Shown: piece by piece, positions 42,015 through 51,399 of the stretch
Layout of the letters: each line of letters opens with the position of its first letter
Numbering within the stretch: position 1 is the first letter of the stretch
Origin: Marinomonas mediterranea MMB-1
GTDB taxonomy: Bacteria; Pseudomonadota; Gammaproteobacteria; Pseudomonadales; Marinomonadaceae
Assembly (NCBI RefSeq): GCF_000192865.1
Contig: NC_015276.1
Coordinates: 4,148,501-4,212,500, forward strand
Length of the DNA: 64,000 nt
Reading direction: 5' to 3'
Translations under genes and position numbers: made by a program
The notes under the pieces: generated by a model
The model's input: only the letters and a program-made list of their open reading frames with translations
Told to the model about the DNA's origin: nothing
The model's database searches: none

Positions 42015-44408
42015 ATGGCTATTTTATACCCTTCTACTGGGCCAAGGTCGAACAACAGCATCAAGGCAGAACCTCAGGTTTATAGCCTTTTAAAATCACT
42101 AGATGATAGCTTTACAATCATCCATTCAATCGCTTGGTTAATGTATGACAGGGAAGGAAAAGAAAGATCTTCAATTGGAGAAATCGATTTCATAATTTTT
42201 CACCCTTCATACGGAGTAATAGCGATCGAAGTTAAAGGAGGGTTAGTACATTTAGACGAAGATGGTTTTTACTATGATGGTAACAACCATAGCAAAGAAA
42301 AAATAAGGATTTATCCAATAGAACAACTAAACAGAGGACTATGGAAATTACAAAACTTACTCTTACCATACCTAGAAGGCCTAAAAGTAAGTAGAGTATT
42401 CATTTTTCCAGAGTCGAATTTAAGAGAGCTTCCCATCTCTATAAAACATGAAGAATCAAACCTAGTTATACAAAAGCCAGACATAGCCAATTTTGAAAAA
42501 AAACTTGTAAAAATCATCAGTAAGCAAAAGCAATCACACAATGTTCCTAATTACTCTAATTCAGATATCAAGAGAGCTATTAACAAGCTACTTCCAAAGT
42601 GTAGAAGTTTAAGTTTTCTATCAGATCAAATCGATTATAACAAGAAATTCCTTAAATTCACTCAAGAACAGTTCGAATGTGCCAGAACTGCAATATTAAA
42701 ACAAAATTTTATAATTACGGGCTGGCCCGGCTCAGGAAAAACCATCATCCTTATACAGTTAGCAAGGTATTTTTCTAAAAACAATATAAAAGTATTATTT
42801 CTTACACATAACACACTACTTAGAAAGAAAATATCTGACAGTTTAAGAGATCACAGAAACTGTAGTGTTTCAACTTTATATAGCTATATTGGAACTGTTC
42901 CAGACATTAAAAATACTCAGCAGACAGCAAGAGAGTTAAAAAAGGCTCTATCCAACAAAGATAAAACAAATTACGATGTAGTCATTACTGATGAATCTCA
43001 GTCATTTCATAGTTCTTATTGGGAAGCAATATATGAAAGCTTTAGAGAGAAGAGAATCATAGTCTCTCTTGATGACTCCCAAAAACTTTCTTTTGAAAAC
43101 GGGTGCGACTTAAACTTCCTAGAATCCTTATTTGAAGAAAGAGCTTACACTTTAAGTGAAAGTCTAAGAGTACCAAAGAAGGTATGCGAAAGAATAAAAT
43201 TGTTTGAACTCCCTAAACATGCAATCATCAATAAAAGGGAACTAAATGAGAGCTCTCTTTTAGAAATAGTTACGGAGGATATAGAACGCGAAATAAAAAA
43301 AGTATTCCAGCAACTAAATCAAGAGGGAGTCTCTGAGAGAGAAATTTGCGTTTTAGCTCCATTCAGTTCAGGAAAAATTCCTTCGGGTATCGTTCCCCAA
43401 GGGGTTGAAGTTGAAAGTATAGGAAGATTCCGCGGGTTGGAAAAGCCTGTTGTTATTATCTATGGAACTAGCCCAATATCTAATAGAGAACTTTTTTGCT
43501 CATATTCAAGGGCGACGACAAAGTGCATTTCTATATTAGATTACAAAATGGTAACGAAAGGACACTTCGAAGATTTAAGCAAAGACCTAAAAAAACACAG
43601 ATTAGAAGAAATAGAAAAGATATCCAACTCGCAAAAAAATAAAACTTTGATCAACGATTTAGATCTTGATCTAGAAATAATAAACAAAGACTTATTAGAT
43701 ATATATTGGTCAAAAAAATATAACTTCCTCTTTGTCCCACCTCATCCAATAAACCCGATACTGAGTGTAGCTTTTTCAGACTACTTTCATAAAAAAAGTA
43801 AAACACCGATATGCTATTACTTTCCAGATTCTGAAAATATTTTCTTCCTATCTCATCAAGATGAACACAACTCAGCATTAAAATCAAAAATATCATATTG
43901 CGAAAAATGCAAAGAAAAATCATTTAAAAACGAAGCATGTATATCTTGTATAAAAAACAAAGAGAGAAAATTTAATTTGAAAAATGAAATAAAGAAAGAA
44001 ATAAAGTTGATCCTAGAAAACAAAAACAAAACCCCTGAACAAAAAAAGAATCTCCCAACAACTCTTTCAATAATCCTAAGCATAATAAAGAGCCCCAAAT
44101 TATTCGGCATAAAAAAAATCATTAAACTAATAGAGAATAGATATCCTGATAATACTTCTCTATTCTTAATTCATTACTTAGTCGCAGTAGTAGTTATACA
44201 TCGGCAAAAAAATATTTTCAGCTTAGCGGATATTGTGGACTATCTTTGCTGCAATATTGATGAGTATTTAGAAAAAAAACAATCTATTGCCGGAAAATCT
44301 GGTTATATAAGAGACATACTAATTACTGAAAATATAATTATTGAAACTAAAAAAACTAAATTCTATAGTTTGTCTACTGAATTCGAAAATGAGCTTTACT
44401 ATTCGTAA
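42015..44408 (+). CDS. NERD-nuclease / SF1 helicase fusion, candidate defence protein
   Basis: 797 residues. Residues about 15-130 form a NERD (nuclease-related) domain with GEIDFIIFHPSYGVIAIEVKGG, including the D and E-x-K of the nuclease core. A UvrD-like helicase core follows: Walker A GWPGSGKT at 236-243, VVITDESQ (motif II), VSLDDSQKL (motif III), SLRVPKK and CSYSRATTK (motif VI). A C-terminal zinc-ribbon-like stretch has CEKC and CISC. Codon use is much more AT-rich than in neighbours, with many AAA, AAT and ATA codons, which suggests horizontal transfer. NERD-helicase proteins occur on mobile elements and among phage-defence genes, but this one has no partner genes. The ribosome site is AAGGA. 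Confidence 0.82.
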   Translation: MAILYPSTGPRSNNSIKAEPQVYSLLKSLDDSFTIIHSIAWLMYDREGKERSSIGEIDFIIFHPSYGVIAIEVKGGLVHLDEDGFYYDGNNHSKEKIRIYPIEQLNRGLWKLQNLLLPYLEGLKVSRVFIFPESNLRELPISIKHEESNLVIQKPDIANFEKKLVKIISKQKQSHNVPNYSNSDIKRAINKLLPKCRSLSFLSDQIDYNKKFLKFTQEQFECARTAILKQNFIITGWPGSGKTIILIQLARYFSKNNIKVLFLTHNTLLRKKISDSLRDHRNCSVSTLYSYIGTVPDIKNTQQTARELKKALSNKDKTNYDVVITDESQSFHSSYWEAIYESFREKRIIVSLDDSQKLSFENGCDLNFLESLFEERAYTLSESLRVPKKVCERIKLFELPKHAIINKRELNESSLLEIVTEDIEREIKKVFQQLNQEGVSEREICVLAPFSSGKIPSGIVPQGVEVESIGRFRGLEKPVVIIYGTSPISNRELFCSYSRATTKCISILDYKMVTKGHFEDLSKDLKKHRLEEIEKISNSQKNKTLINDLDLDLEIINKDLLDIYWSKKYNFLFVPPHPINPILSVAFSDYFHKKSKTPICYYFPDSENIFFLSHQDEHNSALKSKISYCEKCKEKSFKNEACISCIKNKERKFNLKNEIKKEIKLILENKNKTPEQKKNLPTTLSIILSIIKSPKLFGIKKIIKLIENRYPDNTSLFLIHYLVAVVVIHRQKNIFSLADIVDYLCCNIDEYLEKKQSIAGKSGYIRDILITENIIIETKKTKFYSLSTEFENELYYS

Positions 44409-44422
44409 AGCTCATTTTTTTT
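44388..44422 (+). terminator. Terminator overlapping the helicase stop codon
   Basis: 12-bp perfect stem AATGAGCTTTAC / GTAAAGCTCATT with a 5-nt loop and eight Ts. The helicase TAA stop lies inside the 3' arm, and the T run reaches the stop codon of the convergent binding-protein gene. Confidence 0.88.
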
Positions 44423-45542
44423 ACTTAGCGGTCTTCAAATCCGTCCACATACGAACAAGTGATCGTTCGATTTTCATCGGACGAAGTTCTTGAGCGTACA
44501 TGTTGCTCTTCACTTCTTCAGAAGGGTAGATGCCCGCATTGTTGGTAATCTCTTCATCTTGATATTGGCTCGCTTCCGTATTTGGATTTGCATACGCCAC
44601 ATAGTTTGAGATATCAGCAATGACTTTCGGCTCTAACAAGTAGTTGATAAATTTGTAAGCCGCTTCTTTGTTTTTCGCACCTTTAGGAATGGCCAACATA
44701 TCAAACCAGATTTGCGTGCCTTCTTTCGGGATGCTGTATTCGATATTCACACCATTTTCAGCTTCTGATGCACGATCTTGTGCTTGAATCACATCACCTG
44801 ACCAACCGATAGCCACACAGATTTCACCGTTTGCAAGTGCGCTGATGTATTGAGAAGAGTGGAACTGGCGCACATATGGACGAACGCTTTTCAGAACTTT
44901 CGCCGCTTCGCTGTCCGTCGAGTAATCTTTGCGATCATGACTGTTTGGATTTTTACCTACGTAGTTTAGTGCAAGTGGGTAAAGTTCATCGGGAGAATCA
45001 AGGAACATGACGCCACAAGATTGTAGCTTTTTCATGTTTTCTGCTTTAAATACAAGATCCCAGCTGTCTACAGGTGCATCGTCACCTAACACTTCTTTCA
45101 CTTTATCGACGTTGTAACCAATACCCGTTGAGCCCCACATGTAAGGCACGCCATGCTCATTACCCGGATCAGCCGTTTCTAGCACTGACAAAAGCTTTTT
45201 ATCAATGTATTTCAGATTTGGCAGTTTCGACTTATCCAATTTCGCAAAAATGCTGGCTTTAATTTGACGAGCAAGAAAGTTATCACTCGGAACCACAAGG
45301 TCATAACCAGACGAGCCAGCTAACAACTTGGCTTCAAGTACTTCGTTACTGTCGAAGACGTCTTGGATCACATTGATACCAGTGCGTTCCTCAAAGTTAG
45401 GAATCGTGTCTTCAGCAATATAATCAGACCAGTTGTAGAACTTAAGATCTTCTGCATGGGCTGTCACTGCACCCATAGACAAAGCACATACTGCGCCAGC
45501 CACAGGCAAAAGACGGTTCAAGCCTTTAACGTGTTTGTTCAT
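44421..45542 (-). CDS. Second polyamine-binding protein, PotF-like
   Basis: 373 residues, a paralogue of the protein at 23893-24996. A signal peptide (cut near VTAHA-EDL) is followed by KFYNWSDYIAEDTIPNFEERTGI, FDSNEVLEAKLLAGSSGYDLVVPS and WFDMLAIPKGAKNKEAAYK. I chose the ATG at 45542 (AGGAA upstream, start of the signal peptide) over an in-frame ATG at 45605. No permease or ATPase genes accompany it here, so it may share PotGHI or another transporter. It lies downstream of puuA2 on the same strand. Confidence 0.9.
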   Translation of the reverse strand: MNKHVKGLNRLLPVAGAVCALSMGAVTAHAEDLKFYNWSDYIAEDTIPNFEERTGINVIQDVFDSNEVLEAKLLAGSSGYDLVVPSDNFLARQIKASIFAKLDKSKLPNLKYIDKKLLSVLETADPGNEHGVPYMWGSTGIGYNVDKVKEVLGDDAPVDSWDLVFKAENMKKLQSCGVMFLDSPDELYPLALNYVGKNPNSHDRKDYSTDSEAAKVLKSVRPYVRQFHSSQYISALANGEICVAIGWSGDVIQAQDRASEAENGVNIEYSIPKEGTQIWFDMLAIPKGAKNKEAAYKFINYLLEPKVIADISNYVAYANPNTEASQYQDEEITNNAGIYPSEEVKSNMYAQELRPMKIERSLVRMWTDLKTAK

Positions 45543-45735
45543 GATTGTGGTTCCTATTGGATAGTTATATGTAGGGAGCCGAACTTCTATTGAAGAAACT
45601 CCCATTATTATGAAAACTTAAGAAAAATGCACTCTCTCAATGAATAAATACACCGAGAGAGATTGCAGAAAACAAATATGTTTAGCGAGGCCTTAGCGTG
45701 ACTACGGGCATACTAAATAGCGCTGCTTTCACCCT

Positions 45736-47079
45736 CTACACATTCAGTAATAAGTGCTCTCGCTCCCAAGAACTAATAACACGGTTGAAGGTTTCAAACT
45801 CACTGTGTTTTACCCCAACATACGCCTCAACAAAGGCGCGCCCCATGATATTACAGATCGGCTCACAAGCATCGAGTAAACGCAGTCCTTCTTCAAGAGT
45901 ACGTGCAATTTCAACGTTTTGGTGGTCTGGTGGCGCGTCTGTACTGTCGTACGGCGCCGTTGGTTCAAGCTCTTCTGTAAGGCCAAGATAACCACACGCC
46001 AATGTCGCCGCGATCGCTAAATATGGATTACAGTCAGCTCCTGGGAAACGGTTTTCGATACGCGTCGCTTCCGGCGATGCTTTTGGCACACGTAAACCAA
46101 CCGTACGATTGTCAATGCCCCATTCCATGTTGATCGGAGCCGCCATTTCAGGCGCAAAGCGTCGATAAGAGTTTACATTTGGCGCAAAAAAGCTGATCGC
46201 ATTTGGGGTGTATTTTTGCAACCCACCAAGATAATGATAAAACCGCTGACTTGGCTTCCCATTGTCGTCAAATACGTTTTCACCCGTTGTGCTGTTCAAC
46301 AGACTTTGGTGGATGTGCATCGCACTGCCAGGTTCATTCTGCATGGGTTTCGCCATAAAGGTCGCATGCACACCGTGCTTTATCGCCGCTTCTCGCAAGG
46401 TTCGTTTAAACACAAAAACTTGATCGGCAAGATCCAAAGGGTCACCGTGTAAGAAGTTGATCTCCATCTGAGCCGCACCGGACTCATGGATCAAGGTATC
46501 GACATCAAGACCTTGGGCCTCGCAATAACTGTACATAGTATCGATAAACGGATTGAACTCGTTTACCGCATCAATACTGTAAGAACGGCGCGCGCTTTCA
46601 GGCTTACCTGAGCGACCAGCAGCAGGCTTCAGTTCGTTATCTGGGTCTGCATTTTTCTGAATGAGATAGAACTCGACTTCCGGAGCGATAACCGGCTTAA
46701 GCCCTTTTTCTTCATACAGCTTCAAGATATTACGCAAAATCGTTCGGCTGGAAAGACGGTGTAGTTCACCATCGGTATCATAACAATCGTTGATAACCTG
46801 AGCAGTCGGTTCGTCAGCCCAAGGCACGAGGCGAAGCGTATTTGGGTCAGGGACTAACACCATGTCGCGGTCTCTAGGATCGACAATGTCGTAGTGATTA
46901 TAGGCCCAATCACCTGTGACACTTTGGACTAAAATCGTTTCAGGAATACGCCCCCCTTTTTCAGCGAGGAACTTGTAAGTTGGATAAAACTTACCTCGTG
47001 CGTTTCCTGTCATGTCTGCCAATGTGGATTCCACTTCCGTAATCGCGTGCTCTTTTAAAAAAGCCTCTAGCGCTTTCAT
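45736..47079 (-). CDS. Second glutamylpolyamine synthetase (glutamine synthetase family)
   Basis: 447 residues, similar in plan to the puuA product but clearly diverged. It has VESTLADMTGNARGKFYPTYKF, VIAPEVEFYLIQ, IHESGAAQMEINFLHGDPLDLADQ, FMAKPMQNEPGSAMHIHQSL and VPKASPEATRIENRFPGADCNPYL. It may accept another amine such as spermidine, a diamine or ethanolamine. It is divergent from puuB2, with a palindromic operator between them, and upstream of the binding-protein gene. Confidence 0.87.
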   Translation of the reverse strand: MKALEAFLKEHAITEVESTLADMTGNARGKFYPTYKFLAEKGGRIPETILVQSVTGDWAYNHYDIVDPRDRDMVLVPDPNTLRLVPWADEPTAQVINDCYDTDGELHRLSSRTILRNILKLYEEKGLKPVIAPEVEFYLIQKNADPDNELKPAAGRSGKPESARRSYSIDAVNEFNPFIDTMYSYCEAQGLDVDTLIHESGAAQMEINFLHGDPLDLADQVFVFKRTLREAAIKHGVHATFMAKPMQNEPGSAMHIHQSLLNSTTGENVFDDNGKPSQRFYHYLGGLQKYTPNAISFFAPNVNSYRRFAPEMAAPINMEWGIDNRTVGLRVPKASPEATRIENRFPGADCNPYLAIAATLACGYLGLTEELEPTAPYDSTDAPPDHQNVEIARTLEEGLRLLDACEPICNIMGRAFVEAYVGVKHSEFETFNRVISSWEREHLLLNV

Positions 47080-47151
47080 ACTTCACCTTTCATGCTAATT
47101 TTCATGCATATTTCTATTGCGATATGAATATTTTTGGTTATGCTTTGCACT

Positions 47152-47173
47152 AAACCGAATAATACTTCGGTTT
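47152..47173. promoter_or_regulatory. Palindromic operator between puuA2 and puuB2
   Basis: Perfect arms AAACCGAA / TTCGGTTT with a 6-bp spacer, centred 83 bp from the puuA2 start and about 105 bp from the puuB2 start. It is a likely site for the TetR regulator encoded after puuB2. Confidence 0.5.
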
Positions 47174-47266
47174 TAAACATATTTCAGTTTGATTAAAAAA
47201 TCAACGCGCATGACGTAAAAAATACTCGATTAAGCGTATTTGGCCGAAACAAACAGGAACTTAGCA

Positions 47267-48565
47267 GTGCGAACAAATAAAGCCCCTCTTCCTCATCAAG
47301 CATCTTACTACGCGGCAACCGCAAAAATGATGCGCGATTATCCACAATTAAAAGGTGAACTGGAAACAGATATCTGTATTGTTGGCGGCGGCTTTACCGG
47401 AACATCGGCCGCATTGCACCTTGCCGAGGCTGGCTTTAAGGTTTGCTTACTTGAAGCGAACAAAATCGGTTGGGGCGCGTCTGGCCGAAATGGCGGGCAG
47501 CTCTGTCAGGGCCATAATATGGATCATGAGGAGCTAACCGAAGCAGTTGGAAGGCACCACGCAGATGCACTGTGGCAGGCCTCTGTCGACTCCGTTGAGT
47601 TAGTAAAGAATCTCATTGAAAAACACCACATCGACTGTGATCTAAGCTCTGGCGTCTTACATGTCGCCTCGAAGCATAAACACGATGACGAACTAAAAGA
47701 ATCCGTAGAATACGCGCACTCCACGTTGAATTTCGATCAAGTCGACTACCTAACACCGCAGCAAGTTTCCGAAGCATTAGGCACCGAACACTTTTTTGGT
47801 GGGGAGCTTTATAAAACCGGCGCTCATATACATCCACTCAACTTCGCTCTTGGTATGGCAAATGCTGCCCATAAACTGGGCGCTGAAATATATGAAAGCG
47901 CCCGTGTCATTGACTACACAGAAGGGCAATCTCCGCGAGTAAGAACGGAAAACGGCACAGTAACTTGCAAGTATTTACTGTTTGCTTGCAATGGTTATCT
48001 CGGCAAACTCAATACCAAAGCCGCGCGTAAAATTATGCCAATCAATAATTTTATTATTGCCACAGAGCCGTTACCCCGTTCATTGACAGAAAGTATTAAT
48101 CCAAATCGCTATGCCGTCGCTGACTCTAACTTTGTTGTAAATTATTTCCGCCTGTCTCAAGACAATCGAATGCTTTGGGGTGGTGGGGAAAACTACACCT
48201 CGAAATTTCCAAACGACATTGCGAGTTTTGTCAAAAAGCATATGATTAAGATTTACCCTGAATTGGATCGCTACACCATTGATTACAGTTGGGGTGGCAC
48301 GTTAGCCATCACGCTAAATCGTATGCCTCATATTGCTCGCCAAGCGGATAATATCTTTGTGGCGCAAGGGTATTCTGGCCATGGCGTCGCATTGGCGACG
48401 TACGCAGGTTCATTGTTTGCCAATGCCGTTCAGGGCTCATTAGAAGGCGTGGATGTCTTTGAAAAGCTGCCGATGCGAGACTTCCCTGGTGGCACACTTT
48501 TACGCTGGCCGGGGTTAGCTGCTGGCATGTTTTATTATTCACTAAGAGACAAACTGCCCTTTTAG
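47267..48565 (+). CDS. Second FAD-dependent glutamylpolyamine oxidase, PuuB-like
   Basis: 432 residues. Motifs: CIVGGGFTGTSAALHLAEAG (FAD), GASGRNGGQLCQGHNMD, GAHIHPLNFALGMA and FVAQGYSGHGVALATYAGS. I prefer the GTG at 47267 because AGGAA lies 8 bases upstream; the TTG at 47240 has no ribosome site and adds nine residues. It is a paralogue of the enzyme at 29230-30513. It probably oxidises the product of PuuA2 and shares control with it through the divergent region. Confidence 0.87.
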   Translation: MRTNKAPLPHQASYYAATAKMMRDYPQLKGELETDICIVGGGFTGTSAALHLAEAGFKVCLLEANKIGWGASGRNGGQLCQGHNMDHEELTEAVGRHHADALWQASVDSVELVKNLIEKHHIDCDLSSGVLHVASKHKHDDELKESVEYAHSTLNFDQVDYLTPQQVSEALGTEHFFGGELYKTGAHIHPLNFALGMANAAHKLGAEIYESARVIDYTEGQSPRVRTENGTVTCKYLLFACNGYLGKLNTKAARKIMPINNFIIATEPLPRSLTESINPNRYAVADSNFVVNYFRLSQDNRMLWGGGENYTSKFPNDIASFVKKHMIKIYPELDRYTIDYSWGGTLAITLNRMPHIARQADNIFVAQGYSGHGVALATYAGSLFANAVQGSLEGVDVFEKLPMRDFPGGTLLRWPGLAAGMFYYSLRDKLPF

Positions 48566-48616
48566 ATGCGACCAAACCTCGTTCATTGACTGCTCAATAT
48601 GGAGAAAAAAATAATA

Positions 48617-49273
48617 ATGAGTCAATTACCTTCTCAACAAAAACCATTACAAGAAGTGGCCAAACGAAGTCGTCCCGTTCAATCTCGCTCGATTAAACGA
48701 ACCCAACAAATACTGGATATCACGGGCGAATTACTTGAGCATGTCGGCGTCAACGACCTCACAACGGCCATGATCGCCAAGGAGCTTGGTATCTCTGTCG
48801 GTTCGCTTTACCACTACTTTCCCAACAAACAGGCTATTTTATTCTCGATGGGCGAAGTCTGGTTAGAAAGCATTGAAGCAGTACTAGAATCCATGAACAC
48901 ATGGGCAATTGAAGACATGTCGTTAGATGAGTTCATTGAAAAAGCCATCGACTTAAATCTACACACCTATCGTAGCCAGAAAGCCATTCTTGTATTGGTT
49001 CAAGCCATGTTTTCTATTCCAGAATTAAAGGAATTGGATGAACGTCATGATAACTTAGTGATTCGCTACATGGCCGATTTTTTCCAACGACTGGGGTTTA
49101 AACAACCTGAAGACGAAAGAGGTCGAATCGCTCGCCTCTACCTAGAAGTCACGCACGCTAGCTATCTGGTGATCGTCAACCAAAATAACCAACGCGCGGC
49201 ACGCACATTAGTAGACCTAAAGCGCATGATCAGCGGACTACTGCTGTCTCATAAAAAGTCACAACCCATTTAA
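48617..49273 (+). CDS. TetR-family regulator of the second polyamine cluster
   Basis: 218 residues. The helix-turn-helix is at about 20-65: RTQQILDITGELLEHVGVNDLTTAMIAKELGISVGSLYHYFPNKQAI. The rest is a helical ligand domain. I prefer the ATG at 48617 (GGAGAA upstream) to the one at 48599. It lies 51 bp after puuB2 and is probably in its operon, so it likely represses puuA2 and puuB2 through the palindrome at 47152-47173. The ligand is probably a polyamine or its product (inference). Confidence 0.85.
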   Translation: MSQLPSQQKPLQEVAKRSRPVQSRSIKRTQQILDITGELLEHVGVNDLTTAMIAKELGISVGSLYHYFPNKQAILFSMGEVWLESIEAVLESMNTWAIEDMSLDEFIEKAIDLNLHTYRSQKAILVLVQAMFSIPELKELDERHDNLVIRYMADFFQRLGFKQPEDERGRIARLYLEVTHASYLVIVNQNNQRAARTLVDLKRMISGLLLSHKKSQPI

Positions 49274-49323
49274 AATACGACACTCACTCAGACCCGTAAT
49301 ACGTAATCAATCGTGCGGTTTCG

Positions 49324-49947
49324 TCACCCCAGCAGTTTCTCTATAAACGGAACTAACGCTTTTGCCAGCGCTTCGTTGCCATTCGTATCCAAATGAACTC
49401 CATCAGCAGTACTCGCTTGAAGTACACCAGCAGCATTTAGAAACAGGCAGTCGTTGCGCATTGCCATGTTCTGATAGTGCTGATGAAAATACTGAGATTT
49501 CTCGACCGCTCCGGAAAAGGTCTCGGCCATATCCCCTGTTGGCTCAGTAATATTAGGCGGCGCGACAACGATAATGCTTGGTGATGGGAAGTCCTGACTG
49601 TTTGGCATTCTCACTCTTTCAATGATCTTCTCAACGCCTTTGGCGGCTTCAAAGGCACCCACATTAAAATGCCGCTTAAGGTCATTTGTCCCCAGCATAA
49701 GCACCAATACATCAACCGGTCCAAAGGTTTCCAATGCGGCTTGAATGTATGAAACACCATTGCGACCGTCTCGAAATGGGTCCTCCCATATAGTGGTTCG
49801 ACCCGGAAGGCCATAGTTAATAACCTGATGATCATTGCCCAAAAGCTCTTCAAGGATACTGGTCCAACGAAGCGGCTTCATATAACGTCCGCCATTCGGT
49901 ACAGTTCCCCATGTAAGCGAGTCGCCATAACACAGTACTGTTGCCAT
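49324..49947 (-). CDS. SGNH/GDSL hydrolase (esterase/acyltransferase type)
   Basis: 207 residues. The four SGNH blocks are visible: block I GDSLTWG with the nucleophile Ser, block II near GLPGRT, block III MLGTNDLK and block V DGVHLD with the catalytic His. Layout and length resemble arylesterases of the mycobacterial MsAcT type. There is no signal peptide, so it is cytosolic. The substrate is unknown. It is monocistronic, next to the ureide genes. Confidence 0.85.
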   Translation of the reverse strand: MATVLCYGDSLTWGTVPNGGRYMKPLRWTSILEELLGNDHQVINYGLPGRTTIWEDPFRDGRNGVSYIQAALETFGPVDVLVLMLGTNDLKRHFNVGAFEAAKGVEKIIERVRMPNSQDFPSPSIIVVAPPNITEPTGDMAETFSGAVEKSQYFHQHYQNMAMRNDCLFLNAAGVLQASTADGVHLDTNGNEALAKALVPFIEKLLG

Positions 49948-50010
49948 CCCATTCTCCTTTGCCGTTTAAAAAACACACACCTTAAGTATTAAGGAAGCTG
50001 AGCATATGTC

Positions 50011-50028
50011 CACTGATTTCGATCAGTG
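50011..50028. repeat. Hairpin with a TTCG loop between the SGNH and uraD genes
   Basis: CACTGAT / ATCAGTG with a TTCG tetraloop, 66 bp downstream of uraD. It is a possible transcript end for uraD, without a strong U-tract. Confidence 0.4.
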
Positions 50029-50093
50029 TGTCTTATAAAGGCAGCATATCAACCTCATGATTTTCACCATATGATTTTAATCAACAGGCAAGA

Positions 50094-50627
50094 CTAAACA
50101 GCGACCGATAACGCGTCGAGCCTAAATCCTGCGATTTTATGAACTTCCTGAATAGCGGTATCGAACTCCGTTTGTCGATCGTTTGGTGTTCGACTGATAA
50201 AACCCTCTAAAATTTGAGCCTTCGTTGCTCCTTTGACCGCCATGATAAATGGAAAACCGAACTTATCTTTATAACTATTATTAAGCGTCAAAAAATGCGC
50301 CAGCTCCGCTTCAGTACATTGATCCAACCCCGCTCCCGCCTGCTCCTCGGTTGAGCTGTCTGTTAGTTCACCAGCCAATGCCGCTTTACCCGCAAGATCA
50401 GGGTGCGCTCGAAGCAAAGCTAACTTTGTTTCCATGTCACTGTTGTCGACAATAAGTTTCATCTCATGTTTTAACGTTTCCACCGAGTTAAACTCGACGG
50501 TTTTGTTATACAACGCTTCAGCTACCCAATCAGAATGCTCATACACGCTACCGAACAAGAGAATAAAGTCTTCTTTATTGAGGTTGGATAACCCGTCTAA
50601 CCGCTCTTTCTGAACTTCGTTCAACAT
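50094..50627 (-). CDS. uraD: OHCU decarboxylase
   Basis: 177 residues. Family marks are FGSVYEHSDWVAE with the catalytic His, LLRAHPDLAGKAA, SSTEEQAGAGLDQCTEAE and FGFPFIMAVKGATKAQIL. It decarboxylates 2-oxo-4-hydroxy-4-carboxy-5-ureidoimidazoline to S-allantoin, the last step of urate conversion. I prefer the second ATG, at 50627, because GAGG sits 9 bases before it; the first ATG at 50636 directly abuts that site. It is divergent from uraH. Confidence 0.92.
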   Translation of the reverse strand: MLNEVQKERLDGLSNLNKEDFILLFGSVYEHSDWVAEALYNKTVEFNSVETLKHEMKLIVDNSDMETKLALLRAHPDLAGKAALAGELTDSSTEEQAGAGLDQCTEAELAHFLTLNNSYKDKFGFPFIMAVKGATKAQILEGFISRTPNDRQTEFDTAIQEVHKIAGFRLDALSVAV

Positions 50628-50761
50628 TTCTTTCATCCTCTTATTTATTCGCTATTATTAGTGTATGTCTCACTGCAAACTCTGCAATGGCATAAATCTT
50701 GTTCAGTTGCTCAAATACATTAAGCACGGCATCTGTATGCCAAAAAGACCTAGGACTTTCT

Positions 50762-51118
50762 ATGGGCTATCTCACAACACACATTTTAGACACTGCAAAC
50801 GGCACTCCAGCGGAAAGTGTCAACATACGCTTGTATGCAATTGGCGAAGGCAGCGAGCGAATACTCATAACAGATACAACCTCGAATTATGATGGGCGCT
50901 GCGATACACCGATCTTAACGGAACAGACGTTTGAGGTCGGGACCTATGAGCTTGAGTTCGACATCGGGGAGTACTACGCCAACAAAGGCGTCGAGTTGCC
51001 TGAACCACGTTTTCTGGATGTAGTGGTGATTCGGTTTGGCATTAACGACCTCGAATCGCACTACCATGTTCCGTTGCTCGTTTCGCCATTTTCCTATAGC
51101 ACCTATCGAGGAAGCTAA
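50762..51118 (+). CDS. uraH: 5-hydroxyisourate hydrolase (transthyretin-like)
   Basis: 118 residues starting MGYLTTHILDTANGTPA and ending in the signature YRGS. The active-site His is in the TTHILD motif. It hydrolyses 5-hydroxyisourate to OHCU, the substrate of UraD. I chose the ATG at 50762 from family homology and an AGGA ribosome site; an ATG at 50699 would add an unrelated leader. It is divergent from uraD and upstream of hpxO, so all three steps from urate to allantoin are present. Confidence 0.93.
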   Translation: MGYLTTHILDTANGTPAESVNIRLYAIGEGSERILITDTTSNYDGRCDTPILTEQTFEVGTYELEFDIGEYYANKGVELPEPRFLDVVVIRFGINDLESHYHVPLLVSPFSYSTYRGS

Positions 51119-51132
51119 CCAACAACGTAAAA

Positions 51133-51170
51133 TGGGAAGCGCACCACCATAACCCCAAACGCTTCCCATC
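51133..51170 (+). repeat. Hairpin after uraH
   Basis: Perfect 10-bp arms ATGGGAAGCG / CGCTTCCCAT with an 18-nt loop, 14 bp after the uraH stop. There is no U-tract, so it may be a message end or a partial barrier before hpxO. Confidence 0.5.
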
Positions 51171-51399
51171 ATCGCTCTATTGCACCATTTAAAAGCATTT
51201 CTCAGTACATCTTAGAAACCCTCACGTGCCGACTAACTAGCCATTCAATAAAATCAAAAAACACAAAAAAACCTAAACGACTGGTCAAATTTGATAAAAA
51301 TCATTGTTACACAACAAAAAACAATCAAGCAAGCCTCCTAAGGCACGAAATTTGCCCCTTAGAACTCATAGCAAAACGAATTCGATAGGAGTGCGCAAC

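Noticed and set aside
42015..44408. Part of a multi-gene defence island or prophage
   Set aside because: No integrase, methylase, capsid or toxin-antitoxin genes are found on either side.
45620..45665. CTCTCTC / GAGAGAG repeat after puuA2 as a terminator
   Set aside because: It has a long AT-rich loop and no U-tract; the repeat is low complexity.
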